Positions 24,099-32,951 of a stretch of DNA of 64,000 nucleotides are shown here, in pieces (positions within the stretch are counted from its first letter, which is position 1; the number at the start of each line of letters is the position of its first letter). The position numbers were made by a program, and so were the translations under genes. The notes under the pieces are model-generated. The model was not told the origin of the DNA. It ran no database searches and saw nothing but the letters and a program-made list of their open reading frames with translations. The stretch lies in contig JBGSSF010000008.1 of NCBI GenBank assembly GCA_041737175.1, forward strand, positions 1 to 64,000. Reading direction: 5' to 3'. Source of the stretch: UBA5072 sp041737175 (GTDB lineage: Bacteria; Bacteroidota; Bacteroidia; Bacteroidales; UBA10428).

Positions 24099-24103
24099 TG
24101 TTA

Positions 24104-24138
24104 TCTTTAATCTTCAATCTTTAATCTTCAATCTGTAT
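24104..24138. repeat. Tandem heptamer array, unit TCTTYAA
   Basis: Five heptamers (TCTTTAA, TCTTCAA, TCTTTAA, TCTTCAA, TCTGTAT) follow the octamer array. Read on the minus strand the units are GATTAAA and GATTGAA, the same family as the array at 138-190 but inverted. The remaining bases to 24288 are AT-rich and show no gene; TAACCTTTGG near 24230 is only a loose promoter match. Confidence 0.85.
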
Positions 24139-24288
24139 TCTAACCCCCTTCGCCAAAAATTCTGCCGGTTTAATCCAAATATTGATCCTTTTGGTAAAAA
24201 TACCGGTGCATTTCATTTAAAAAAAAATAACCTTTGGCGGCCAAATTTAGTATATAAAAGATACTTTATATTATAACATAATCTTGTT

Positions 24289-25725
24289 ATGCTGTTCAAT
24301 TCTCTCGAGTTTCTGGTTTTCTTTCCTATTGTGGTGGCGCTTTACTATTTTCTGCCACATAAATATCGCTGGGCACTCCTGCTTCTAAGCAGTTGTTACT
24401 TTTACATGGTATTTGTACCCGTATATATTCTTATCCTTGGTTTTACAATTGTTATTGACTATTTTGCAGGTATATGGCTTGAAAATGCCAGGGGATCCAA
24501 AAGAAAATTGCTGTTAATTGCCAGTATTATTGCCAACACGGGCGTACTGGCGGTGTTTAAATACTATAACTTTCTGAATGAGAATCTGACTGTACTTTTA
24601 AAGGGTTTTACCATTGAGAACCCGATTCCCTTTTTGTCAATATTACTTCCTATCGGACTCTCCTTTCATACCTTTCAGGCCATGAGCTATACGATTGAAG
24701 TATACCGCCATAATCAGAAGGCAGAAAGAAACTTCGGTATATATGCGCTGTATGTTATGTTTTTCCCCCAGCTTGTCGCCGGTCCTATTGAGCGTCCGCA
24801 GAACATGCTTCATCAGTTTCATAGTGAGTCAAAACTGGACTTCAGAAATATTGCAGAAGGACTGAAACATATTGCCTGGGGTATGTTTAAAAAAGTAGTC
24901 ATTGCCGACAGGATATCTGAATATGTAAATGTTGTATACAACAGCCCGCACGATTTTAAAGGGACTCAGTTGCTGATAGCCACACTTTTCTTTTCATTCC
25001 AGATATACTGCGATTTTTCCGGGTATTCCTCCATAGCAATAGGTACAGCAAGGATTTTAGGGATTAACCTTATGACAAACTTCAGAAGACCCTACCTATC
25101 GGATAGTATCCGGGAGTTCTGGCATCGTTGGCATATTTCTCTTTCCTCCTGGTTCAGAGACTATTTGTACATTCCATTGGGAGGAAGCCGGGTGCGTATT
25201 TCACGGGCCTATCTCAACATTTTTATTGTTTTCCTGGTTAGCGGATTATGGCATGGTGCCAACTGGACTTTTGTAATCTGGGGTGGCCTGCATGGATTTT
25301 ACCAAATGTTTGGCAAGTTTACCCAACCTGTCAGGGATAAAATTAACCAAGCTACCGGACTGACCAGGTCACCAGGATTTCTGAAATTTTCACAGATCCT
25401 CGTTACTTTTTTTCTGGCTACCTTCGCATGGATATTCTTCAGGGCCAAGTCACTGGATGATGCAATTTATATAATCAGCAATATTTTTACGTTTGAAACC
25501 GTTCAAAACCTGAATCTTTTCAAATTTTCAGTTGACATGTATTTAAGCATCTTCTTAATTATTATGTTGTTGGTTATTGAGGTACTTGAAGAAAAAATCA
25601 AATTATCAGAGTCTTTAAAAGTATCACCAGCTTTTGTCAGGTGGACGGTTTATGGTGCATCCATTATAGCCATGGTAGTCTTAGGTGTATGGAAATCAGC
25701 TGATTTTATATATTTTCAATTTTAA
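24289..25725 (+). CDS. MBOAT family O-acyltransferase, AlgI-like
   Basis: A 478-residue multi-span membrane protein of the family that moves acetyl groups across the inner membrane for polysaccharide O-acetylation. Marks include MLFNSLEFLVFFPIVVALYYFLP at the start (typical for AlgI/PatA/DltB relatives), FFPQLVAGPIERP, EFWHRWHISLSSWFRDYLY and SGLWHGANWTFVIWGGLHG with the catalytic histidine. The next gene, 2 bases later, encodes an AlgJ/AlgX-like SGNH protein, so the two very likely form one acetylation machine. It begins the exopolysaccharide locus. Confidence 0.92.
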   Translation: MLFNSLEFLVFFPIVVALYYFLPHKYRWALLLLSSCYFYMVFVPVYILILGFTIVIDYFAGIWLENARGSKRKLLLIASIIANTGVLAVFKYYNFLNENLTVLLKGFTIENPIPFLSILLPIGLSFHTFQAMSYTIEVYRHNQKAERNFGIYALYVMFFPQLVAGPIERPQNMLHQFHSESKLDFRNIAEGLKHIAWGMFKKVVIADRISEYVNVVYNSPHDFKGTQLLIATLFFSFQIYCDFSGYSSIAIGTARILGINLMTNFRRPYLSDSIREFWHRWHISLSSWFRDYLYIPLGGSRVRISRAYLNIFIVFLVSGLWHGANWTFVIWGGLHGFYQMFGKFTQPVRDKINQATGLTRSPGFLKFSQILVTFFLATFAWIFFRAKSLDDAIYIISNIFTFETVQNLNLFKFSVDMYLSIFLIIMLLVIEVLEEKIKLSESLKVSPAFVRWTVYGASIIAMVVLGVWKSADFIYFQF

Positions 25726-25727
25726 CT

Positions 25728-26849
25728 GTGATGAAGCCGAAAACATTGAAAATAATCATTTACCTGCTGGGAATTGTTTGCCTTTGTACGTTTATTGCTA
25801 TAAGAGTTCCTTCATTCTTTAATTTGCTGGTTAAAGATAAAGTGATACCTGAATACTGGGAGAATACCAAATACGGTGAACTATACAATTTCAACCGGGT
25901 CAATCATTTCAAGGAAGAGTTGCCTCCCTCTGGCATCAAGTATCGTTTCACTGAAAAGCACCCGGATTTACATGAAGCAGACATCCTTTCCTTTGGTGAC
26001 AGTTTTTTTGATTTTGCCCGTATTCCGACCTTCCCCGAACGGCTTGGTGATACGCTTCACAAACGTGTTTTCTATGCGAGATACGATTTTCCGCTGAACA
26101 CGCTTGCAGAAGAAAACTACCAGAAAGGCAGTTCCAGGGTGCTGATCTATGAAACTGCAGAAAGGTACATTCCGCATCGTTTCTCAAAACCTCATGAAAA
26201 TCAGTATAAGCCGGATACCCGAAGTGAATTGAGGAAAAGGCTGGCATCCATATGGAACACTGTATTTACTAAAGACAGCGAAGTCCGTTATTCCTTGCTT
26301 CTTACCCGGAGTTATCCCACATACAGGATTTATTCTGCCATTGCCACGCTCAAGTTCGATGCATTCGGGTATATCGCTGAAACTACGCCGGTATATGCAC
26401 TTAATCAGGAAGTTCCATGGCTTTTCTATTATGAGGAAGTCAACGACGATAACACCAGTTTTTATTATCAACACAGTGATGCGGAAATCGAGACGTATTG
26501 CGATAATATTGCCGATCTTCGCAAAAAACTGAAGGAGCAATACAATCTGGATATGTTATTTTTTCCTATGCCTTGCAAATACACGGTTTACCATAAGTTT
26601 CTCAACCAGGATCCTTACAACAATTTATTGCCCAGGATATACAAAGGTCTTGAAAAGAGAGGAGTTCCTGTGATCAAGTTGTATGACGATTACATGCAGT
26701 CAACCGAAATTCTGTATTATGGCACGGATACGCACTGGAATGAAAAAGGGATAAATATCGCATTGTCTAAAACACTGGACTTTTTGAAAAGATATGAGCC
26801 GGGTTTTATAGCCCTCGATTCAATTGACAAAACAAACACATTAAACTAA
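25728..26849 (+). CDS. AlgJ/AlgX-like SGNH acetyltransferase, membrane-anchored
   Basis: A 373-residue protein with an N-terminal hydrophobic anchor (about 8-27) and a periplasmic SGNH-type domain. The nucleophile motif is LSFGDSFFDFAR (GDS at 90-92) and the Asp-His pair is in YYGTDTHWNEKG (near 332-337), the arrangement seen in AlgJ, AlgX and PatB. It should accept acetyl groups from the MBOAT protein encoded just upstream and place them on a polysaccharide in the periplasm. The 2-base gap to the MBOAT gene supports joint function. It is shorter than AlgX and lacks an obvious carbohydrate-binding domain. Confidence 0.85.
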   Translation: MMKPKTLKIIIYLLGIVCLCTFIAIRVPSFFNLLVKDKVIPEYWENTKYGELYNFNRVNHFKEELPPSGIKYRFTEKHPDLHEADILSFGDSFFDFARIPTFPERLGDTLHKRVFYARYDFPLNTLAEENYQKGSSRVLIYETAERYIPHRFSKPHENQYKPDTRSELRKRLASIWNTVFTKDSEVRYSLLLTRSYPTYRIYSAIATLKFDAFGYIAETTPVYALNQEVPWLFYYEEVNDDNTSFYYQHSDAEIETYCDNIADLRKKLKEQYNLDMLFFPMPCKYTVYHKFLNQDPYNNLLPRIYKGLEKRGVPVIKLYDDYMQSTEILYYGTDTHWNEKGINIALSKTLDFLKRYEPGFIALDSIDKTNTLN

Positions 26850-26854
26850 TTTTT

Positions 26855-27637
26855 ATGAAAGCAGTATTACTTGCCGGCGGTTTTGGGACCAGGATAAGCG
26901 AAGAAAGCGGAATCAGGCCCAAACCGATGGTGGAAGTCGGCGGAAAGCCCATACTCTGGCACATCATGAAAATATACTCTCATTACGGAATTAATGATTT
27001 CATCATATGCTGCGGTTACAAGGGGAATATGATCAAGGAGTATTTCTCCAATTATTTTCTATTCAGTTCCGATGTGACCTTCGATATGAAGAACAACAAT
27101 ATGAAGGTTCACAGGATGAATGCAGAACCCTGGACAGTGACTCTGGTTGATACAGGCGAATCAAGCATGACCGGAGGTCGTATCAAAAGAGTCAAGGAAT
27201 ACATAGGCAATGAAACTTTTTGTTTGACCTATGGTGATGGCGTAAGTGATGTAAATATCAATGATCTTATTATGCATCACAACAACCAGGGTGTGCTTGC
27301 TACACTGACATCAGTCAGGCAGCACGGCCGCTTTGGTGTATTCAACCTGCCAATGGGAGAATCAAAAATCAGGTACTTTAAGGAAAAACCGAAGGGAGAT
27401 GGTGACGATAGCGCCTGGATAAACGGAGGTTTTTTCGTTCTGGAACCGGCGGTCATGGATTACATCGAAGGGGACAATACCGTATTTGAGCGTGAACCCT
27501 TGGAAAAACTTGCTGCGGATGGTCAGTTGTGTGCTTTCAGACATACAGGCTTCTGGCAGCCCATGGATACCCTGCGGGATAAAAACCTGCTCGAAGGATT
27601 ATGGAACGGCCCGAATCCTCCCTGGAAAGTCTGGTAA
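26855..27637 (+). CDS. rfbF: Glucose-1-phosphate cytidylyltransferase
   Basis: Makes CDP-glucose from glucose 1-phosphate and CTP. The 260-residue protein has the nucleotidyltransferase loop LLAGGFGTRISEESGIRPKPMV-like opening (start MKAVLLAGGFGTRISEES), then VEVGGKPILWHIMKIYSHYG and FIICCGYKGNMIKEYF, which are specific to RfbF rather than dTDP-glucose enzymes; YGDGVSDVNI and GFWQPMDTLRDK follow. It lies 5 bases after the acetyltransferase gene. The usual partner, CDP-glucose 4,6-dehydratase, is not recognisable next to it. Confidence 0.92.
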   Translation: MKAVLLAGGFGTRISEESGIRPKPMVEVGGKPILWHIMKIYSHYGINDFIICCGYKGNMIKEYFSNYFLFSSDVTFDMKNNNMKVHRMNAEPWTVTLVDTGESSMTGGRIKRVKEYIGNETFCLTYGDGVSDVNINDLIMHHNNQGVLATLTSVRQHGRFGVFNLPMGESKIRYFKEKPKGDGDDSAWINGGFFVLEPAVMDYIEGDNTVFEREPLEKLAADGQLCAFRHTGFWQPMDTLRDKNLLEGLWNGPNPPWKVW

Positions 27638-27703
27638 ACCACATGAAATGAATGGATCCATCGTGATCAAACATACACATAATATTTATCTAAATAAGAA
27701 ATC

Positions 27704-28756
27704 ATGAAAATTGTAATCGCAGGTAATTTGGGATATATTGGGCCAAGCGTAGCCAATCAGTTAAGAAATACTTTCCCCGGTGCCACTTTAATTGGATTTG
27801 ATATCGGTTATTTTATGCACTGCCTGTCCAATGCTCCGCACATTCCCGAGGTCAAGCTGGACATGCAGGTTTTCGGAGATATCCGGAAGTTTCCCGAACT
27901 GTTGTTACAGGGTGTTGATGCTGTCGTTGACCTGGCCGCTATATCCAATGATCCGATGGGCAATAAATATGAAGAAATAACCCTTGATGTGAATTACCGG
28001 GCAGCCGTAAACCTCGCCAAACTGGCCAAGAAAGCCGGCGTCAAATCTTTTGTATATGCTTCAAGCTGTAGTATGTACGGGGCTGCCAGCGATTATCCGA
28101 AAAAAGAAAACGATGAGCTGAATCCTTTGACCGCCTATGCCAGGTCAAAGGTGATGGCTGAAAAAGAATTTGAACCACTGGCAGATAGTTCATTTAAAAT
28201 TACCTGTCTCAGGTTTGCCACAGCCTGCGGATTCTCTAACAGGCTCAGGCTCGACCTTGTATTGAATGATTTTGTTGCCGGAGCGCTTATCAATAAAGAA
28301 ATCAGCATTCTGAGTGACGGCTCACCGTGGAGACCCATGATCAATACCAAAGATATGGCCCGGGCAATCGAATGGGGCATTGTCCGTAAAAAAGAAAACG
28401 GCGGCAACTTCCTTGCCATCAACACGGGTAGCAATGAATGGAATAATCAGATCAAACCCCTGGCTGAAGCTGTAGCATCGTTAATACCCGGCGCAAAAGT
28501 CAGCGTCAACCCGGCCGGAAGTCCTGATAAAAGATCTTATATGGTGAATTTTGACCTCTATAAAAAGTTGGCACCTGATCACCAGCCTGTCAACGACCTG
28601 AAGAGTACCATCCAGGAACTAAAAGAAAACCTGCTCGCCATGAATTTTAATGATCCCAAATTCAGGGAATCCAATTTTATCAGGCTCAAGGTCCTGAGCA
28701 AACTTCAGGATAGCGGACTGATCAACGACAAGCTCGAATGGAAATTTAAATCTTAA
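27704..28756 (+). CDS. NAD(P)-dependent sugar epimerase/dehydratase (extended SDR)
   Basis: A 350-residue extended short-chain dehydrogenase/reductase. The cofactor loop is AGNLGYIGPSVANQL, the active site is SSCSMYG with TAYARSK (YxxxK), and CLRFATACGFSNRLRLDLV lies in the substrate region. It is typical of SDRs found with RfbF, RfbC and C-methyltransferases in sugar clusters. The loop GNLGYIG and the length differ from canonical CDP-glucose 4,6-dehydratase (RfbG), so its reaction cannot be fixed; it may reduce, epimerise or dehydrate a CDP-sugar. Confidence 0.8.
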   Translation: MKIVIAGNLGYIGPSVANQLRNTFPGATLIGFDIGYFMHCLSNAPHIPEVKLDMQVFGDIRKFPELLLQGVDAVVDLAAISNDPMGNKYEEITLDVNYRAAVNLAKLAKKAGVKSFVYASSCSMYGAASDYPKKENDELNPLTAYARSKVMAEKEFEPLADSSFKITCLRFATACGFSNRLRLDLVLNDFVAGALINKEISILSDGSPWRPMINTKDMARAIEWGIVRKKENGGNFLAINTGSNEWNNQIKPLAEAVASLIPGAKVSVNPAGSPDKRSYMVNFDLYKKLAPDHQPVNDLKSTIQELKENLLAMNFNDPKFRESNFIRLKVLSKLQDSGLINDKLEWKFKS

Positions 28757-28769
28757 AACTTACAGGAAT

Positions 28770-29312
28770 ATGATTTTTACTGAACTTGAACTGAAAGGAG
28801 CATTCCTGGTAGAAGTTAAAAAAATTGAAGATGAACGAGGTTTTTTCGGCCGTGCCTGGTGCGCCAACGAATTTAAGCAACATGGTCTGAACCCTGCATT
28901 TGTGCAGCTCAACACTTCATTTAGTCATAAAAAGGGGACCATCAGGGGTATGCATTACCAGGTGGATCCTTACCAGGAAGTGAAATTCATTCGCTGCACA
29001 CGCGGAAGAATCTATGATGTAATCATTGATCTGAGGCCCGATTCGCCCACCTTTATGAAATGGGTAGGCAATGAACTGTCGGCCGACAATTACCGCATGG
29101 TATATGTACCTGAAAATTTTGCCCATGGTTTTGTCACTATGGAAAACAATTCCGAAGTGTATTATCCTGTTTCTCAGTTTTACACACCGGGCGCTGAAAG
29201 GGGCCTGCGGTGGAATGATCTGGCCTTTGATATTAAATGGCCGGTTGAAATCAGTGTCGTATCAGACAAGGATCAGATTCACAAGGACTTTTCCATTGAA
29301 AGTTTGAAATAA
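28770..29312 (+). CDS. rfbC: dTDP-4-dehydrorhamnose 3,5-epimerase family protein (RmlC-like)
   Basis: A 180-residue cupin with the RmlC pattern: DERGFFGRAWCANEF, NTSFSHKKGTIRGMHYQ with the catalytic histidine, KFIRCTRGRIYDVIIDLR, and YVPENFAHGFVTME. It catalyses epimerisation at C3 and/or C5 of a 4-keto-sugar nucleotide. In this neighbourhood the substrate is more likely a CDP-sugar than dTDP-rhamnose precursors, as no rfbA, rfbB or rfbD is seen here. It is 13 bases after the SDR gene and 17 before the methyltransferase gene. Confidence 0.88.
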   Translation: MIFTELELKGAFLVEVKKIEDERGFFGRAWCANEFKQHGLNPAFVQLNTSFSHKKGTIRGMHYQVDPYQEVKFIRCTRGRIYDVIIDLRPDSPTFMKWVGNELSADNYRMVYVPENFAHGFVTMENNSEVYYPVSQFYTPGAERGLRWNDLAFDIKWPVEISVVSDKDQIHKDFSIESLK

Positions 29313-29329
29313 TACTTAATCCAATCGTT

Positions 29330-30511
29330 ATGAAGCACACCAAATGTCCGAATTGTAATCATACCAACGTTGAAGATTTCTTTACCGTTCATGATGCTCC
29401 GGTACACAGTCTGGCCACCGTAAAAGACTATGCCGAAGCCATGAACATAGAGCGCAAAAACATCGACATGGCTTTTTGCAACAATTGCGGCTTTATTCTT
29501 AATTCAAGTTTCGACACATCTCTCGATTACTATACCAAAGGATACGAAGACCAGCAAGGCTTTTCGCCTACTTTCCTGAAGTTTATAACCGGTGTCAGCA
29601 ACCGTTTCATTGATAAATACGATATGCGGAACAAAGAGATCATTGAAATAGGATGCGGCAAGGGTGATTTTATTTCACTGATGTGTGAGCTTGGCAACAA
29701 CAAGGGAATCGGCATTGACCCTGCCTGGGTGCCAGGCCGTACCAAACCCAATCCGAATGTCAGTTTTATCAAGGAATTTTATTCCGAAGAACATGGTAAA
29801 CTCAAGGCGGATTGCATCTGCTGCCGCCACACCCTTGAGCATATACATGGCACGAATGAATTCATGAGAACGATCCGGAAATCAATCGGCACCCGTGAAG
29901 ATGTTGTTCTTTTCTTTGAAATACCCAGCATTGTTCGTATTCTGAAAATCCAGGCTTTTTGGGATATCTTCTATGAGCATTGCACCTACATGAGCCCGGG
30001 TTCACTGGCCAGACTGTTCAGGTTAAACGGCTTCGAAGTGCTGGATATGTACCTGGAATATGATGAGCAATACCTGTTCATTGAAGCCAAACCTGTGAAC
30101 AAACCCTCCGGTAAAATTCATCCGTTGGAAGAATCGGTGGACGAATTAAAAGCATTAACCAGGGTTTTTACTGAAAAAATAAATGGCACGCTTGATGCAT
30201 GGCGCAAAAAGTTCGCCGAGCTGCGGGAGAAAAAGCTCAAAACGGTTGTTTGGGGAGGCGGATCCAAATCAGTAGGATATCTTACGCATTTTGATAAGGA
30301 AAATGTTATTGCTCATGTTGTGGATATAAATCCTCATATGCAGGGCAATTATATACCCGGCATAGGTAAACAATACACGGGTCCGGATTTCCTTACTGAG
30401 TATAAGCCCGATGTTGTTATCATCATGAATGCCGTATATACCGAGGAAATAAGAAAAATGCTGAAGGAGCGGGGTTTGGAACCTGAACTGATCCCGTTGG
30501 ATAAATTCTAA
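29330..30511 (+). CDS. Sugar C-methyltransferase, SAM-dependent, zinc-binding N-terminus
   Basis: A 393-residue three-part protein: an N-terminal putative zinc-binding segment with CPNCNHTNVEDFF and CNNCGFILN, a SAM-binding domain with IEIGCGKGDFI (near 105), and a C-terminal domain with VVWGGGSKSVGYL typical of sugar C-methyltransferases. Such enzymes add a methyl to a carbon of a 4-keto-deoxysugar nucleotide and give branched sugars. Its place after rfbF, SDR and rfbC supports this. The final sugar is unknown because the dehydratase that would make the 4-keto intermediate is not identified in the cluster. Confidence 0.88.
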   Translation: MKHTKCPNCNHTNVEDFFTVHDAPVHSLATVKDYAEAMNIERKNIDMAFCNNCGFILNSSFDTSLDYYTKGYEDQQGFSPTFLKFITGVSNRFIDKYDMRNKEIIEIGCGKGDFISLMCELGNNKGIGIDPAWVPGRTKPNPNVSFIKEFYSEEHGKLKADCICCRHTLEHIHGTNEFMRTIRKSIGTREDVVLFFEIPSIVRILKIQAFWDIFYEHCTYMSPGSLARLFRLNGFEVLDMYLEYDEQYLFIEAKPVNKPSGKIHPLEESVDELKALTRVFTEKINGTLDAWRKKFAELREKKLKTVVWGGGSKSVGYLTHFDKENVIAHVVDINPHMQGNYIPGIGKQYTGPDFLTEYKPDVVIIMNAVYTEEIRKMLKERGLEPELIPLDKF

Positions 30512-30618
30512 TCAGTTTTCGACTCCTGCTTTTGTCATAGAGAGGATGGGAGCTGCAGGATCAGGGGCACTTCGGGAAGGAGTAAAGGCTATACCAAAAT
30601 TTTAAAAGCCCTAAAGAC

Positions 30619-32883
30619 ATGAGCAAGGCATTATTAATAGTACTATTGTTATTGCCAGTCCTTGGATTCTCCCAGAAATCGTATTATATATTTGAGAATA
30701 ATGGAGCTAATCTTGAACCTGGAAGCGGAGAAAAAGAGGATTTTTTAAACATACCCAGCACTTTTGCAAATGCCTGTTATGTGGATCCAAATGATGGTAA
30801 TGATGCCAATGATGGGTCCAGTCCCTCGGTGCCGGTCGCTACTTTAGCCAGGGCGCAAGCGCTAAAAGCCAATTATACTGTAATTGCCCTGAGCGATACC
30901 GTTCATTCTGGAACTATCGTTCTGAATGACTGGGATGGAACATCGGAAACGCCTAAAAAGATTACTACTTACAATAAATACAACAAGGGTAAAGCAACCA
31001 TAAAAGGATTTAAAACTTTAACGGGCTGGACCCATGTTGGCAAAAATAAATGGTCAGTTGTAGATAATTCATTACCTGCAACAAGAGCTTTCTATTTAAG
31101 CCGTAGTCGTCCAATCCCATATAAATACTTTTTAAGCTGGTTACTTGTTAACGGAGTTAAATACGGTTTTGCAAGAACACCGAATACAGGAACATATCAG
31201 AATAGTTCGATTGCTGTAGATGGAATGTCGTATATGATCGATTCGGATTTGTCGATGTCAACAAACCAGTATCAATACGGATACATATACGCTATGGTAG
31301 AGGATTGGGCCGGTGTAAAAGCGCAGATCATGAGCAATACTGCAACACGATTTAATTTTTATACTGAAGATTTAAATGAAAATAATGGCGGTTATGATCT
31401 GAATAATAAGAACATGGGAAGTACAACACATAAATATGTGATTGCTAACCACACGAACTGCATGGATTTACATGGAGAGTGGGTATACAAATGCGATTCT
31501 AACAAGTTGTATTTACAAAGTACAGTAAATCCGAACATAATTAGTGTTATGGCTCCTAACATTAATAAGGTAATTGATGTTTATCAGTCTTCATACCTTA
31601 CGATAGATAATATTGAAATTTGGGGTGGCAATGTCGGAGGTATCCAGATTGAGAACAGTAACGAAATAACAATAAAGAACTGTGAGGTTTATTACTCAGG
31701 TTATGCAGGGATCAATCTAATAGAATCGAATAATTCGTTAATTGACAGTAACAAAGTCGGACATATTGCCGGAAATGGTATAGCAGTTCAATATACCATG
31801 TCATTCAATGACCATACCATAACCCATAACCATGTCTATGATTGTGGTGTTAAAGGCTATGCTTGTGACAGGGACGGATATCAAACCGTTGGGATCCTGA
31901 GCAGGTTCAATGATGGTGCCGATCAAATTGATATTATGTATAACTTTATTGATGGCACCGGAGGCAATGGAATTAGCCATAACGGCAGTGGCACTGATGA
32001 TGATGAAATTTGTGGAACCAGTTTCCGAATTGACTATAATTTTATAAATAACTACTGCGCCCATTCCGGGGATGGTGGTGGTATTTATACCGGTATGATG
32101 GGAAGTTCCACCAAAACCAAATCCGTATCACATAATTTCATTATGAATGCCAGCCAGGATTACACATTCAGACGCGATAACAGACCGTTCTCGATGGGTA
32201 TTTACAATGACAACACATCAAAATATATTGCCACCGAGTATAATACAATCTACAATGTTCAGAATTCAATATTCGTTCAGTATAACTCCCGTAACAACCT
32301 TTACCGATACAACACGATTGTAAAGCATAATGTGATGAATAACTATGTTCTTAAAACCGGAGGCCTTTACAGGGAAACGTACAATGATGGGGCAGGCGCA
32401 CCGCTTACCTGGACATACAATGATGTTGTTTTAACGGACAACGTCAATTCCAGGGGTGTGAGCTGGACCAGTGATGGAACTCCATACACCGTTGGTGTAA
32501 CAATGAACTACAACGATTACTATACTCCCTTCCGAAACGATAATATAGTCTTTAAAAGCCTGGAAAGTAGACCGTCATTCGTGATGGTGGATTACACCAT
32601 GGCTGACTGGACAACATTCACCGGTTGGGAAGCTAGTTCAACTCTCAATAAAAATAACTGGAGGTTTTCTAATGTGTCTGGTATAACAGCTGATCAGTTC
32701 GTATGGCTATTTTGTAATTGGTCACCAGCAATTCACGTGTTCAGTTTAGGATCAGCCTCATTTAGAGATCTGGATGGAAACATATTATCTGACAGTGTCT
32801 CTGTTCCGGCTTATTCCTCCAGGGTATTGTTCTATTCAAGCGGTAGTTTGACCGGATTAGCGAATCCAATATACACACCATAA
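30619..32883 (+). CDS. Secreted right-handed parallel beta-helix protein (DUF1565/pectate-lyase-like)
   Basis: A 754-residue protein with a signal peptide (MSKALLIVLLLLPVLGFSQ). The N-terminal motif YVDPNDGNDANDGSSPSVPVAT is the usual entry to parallel beta-helix proteins. Residues about 300-560 consist of short asparagine-rich steps such as IQIENSNEITIKNCEVYYSG and GNGISHNGSG, the beta-helix coils. It lacks a T9SS sorting domain at the C-terminus, so it may be periplasmic or released another way. Its codons look more AT-rich than the flanking sugar genes, a hint of separate origin. It may be a lyase or binding protein for the polysaccharide made by the locus. Confidence 0.82.
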   Translation: MSKALLIVLLLLPVLGFSQKSYYIFENNGANLEPGSGEKEDFLNIPSTFANACYVDPNDGNDANDGSSPSVPVATLARAQALKANYTVIALSDTVHSGTIVLNDWDGTSETPKKITTYNKYNKGKATIKGFKTLTGWTHVGKNKWSVVDNSLPATRAFYLSRSRPIPYKYFLSWLLVNGVKYGFARTPNTGTYQNSSIAVDGMSYMIDSDLSMSTNQYQYGYIYAMVEDWAGVKAQIMSNTATRFNFYTEDLNENNGGYDLNNKNMGSTTHKYVIANHTNCMDLHGEWVYKCDSNKLYLQSTVNPNIISVMAPNINKVIDVYQSSYLTIDNIEIWGGNVGGIQIENSNEITIKNCEVYYSGYAGINLIESNNSLIDSNKVGHIAGNGIAVQYTMSFNDHTITHNHVYDCGVKGYACDRDGYQTVGILSRFNDGADQIDIMYNFIDGTGGNGISHNGSGTDDDEICGTSFRIDYNFINNYCAHSGDGGGIYTGMMGSSTKTKSVSHNFIMNASQDYTFRRDNRPFSMGIYNDNTSKYIATEYNTIYNVQNSIFVQYNSRNNLYRYNTIVKHNVMNNYVLKTGGLYRETYNDGAGAPLTWTYNDVVLTDNVNSRGVSWTSDGTPYTVGVTMNYNDYYTPFRNDNIVFKSLESRPSFVMVDYTMADWTTFTGWEASSTLNKNNWRFSNVSGITADQFVWLFCNWSPAIHVFSLGSASFRDLDGNILSDSVSVPAYSSRVLFYSSGSLTGLANPIYTP

Positions 32884-32912
32884 AGAAATACCCGGCTAAG
32901 AAAACCGGATTT

Positions 32913-32930
32913 GAAAGGAATTGACCTTTC
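32913..32930. terminator. Small hairpin between convergent genes
   Basis: GAAAGG-AATTGA-CCTTTC lies in the 68-base gap between the beta-helix gene and the leftward UDP-xylose synthase gene. No proper T-run follows directly on either strand, so this is only a possible terminator. Confidence 0.3.
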
Positions 32931-32951
32931 ACTAGTCCGCTTTTAATCGTC

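Noticed and set aside
24225..24235. TAACCTTTGG as promoter of the MBOAT gene
   Set aside because: The spacing inside the element is three bases rather than two, and no -33 partner is seen.
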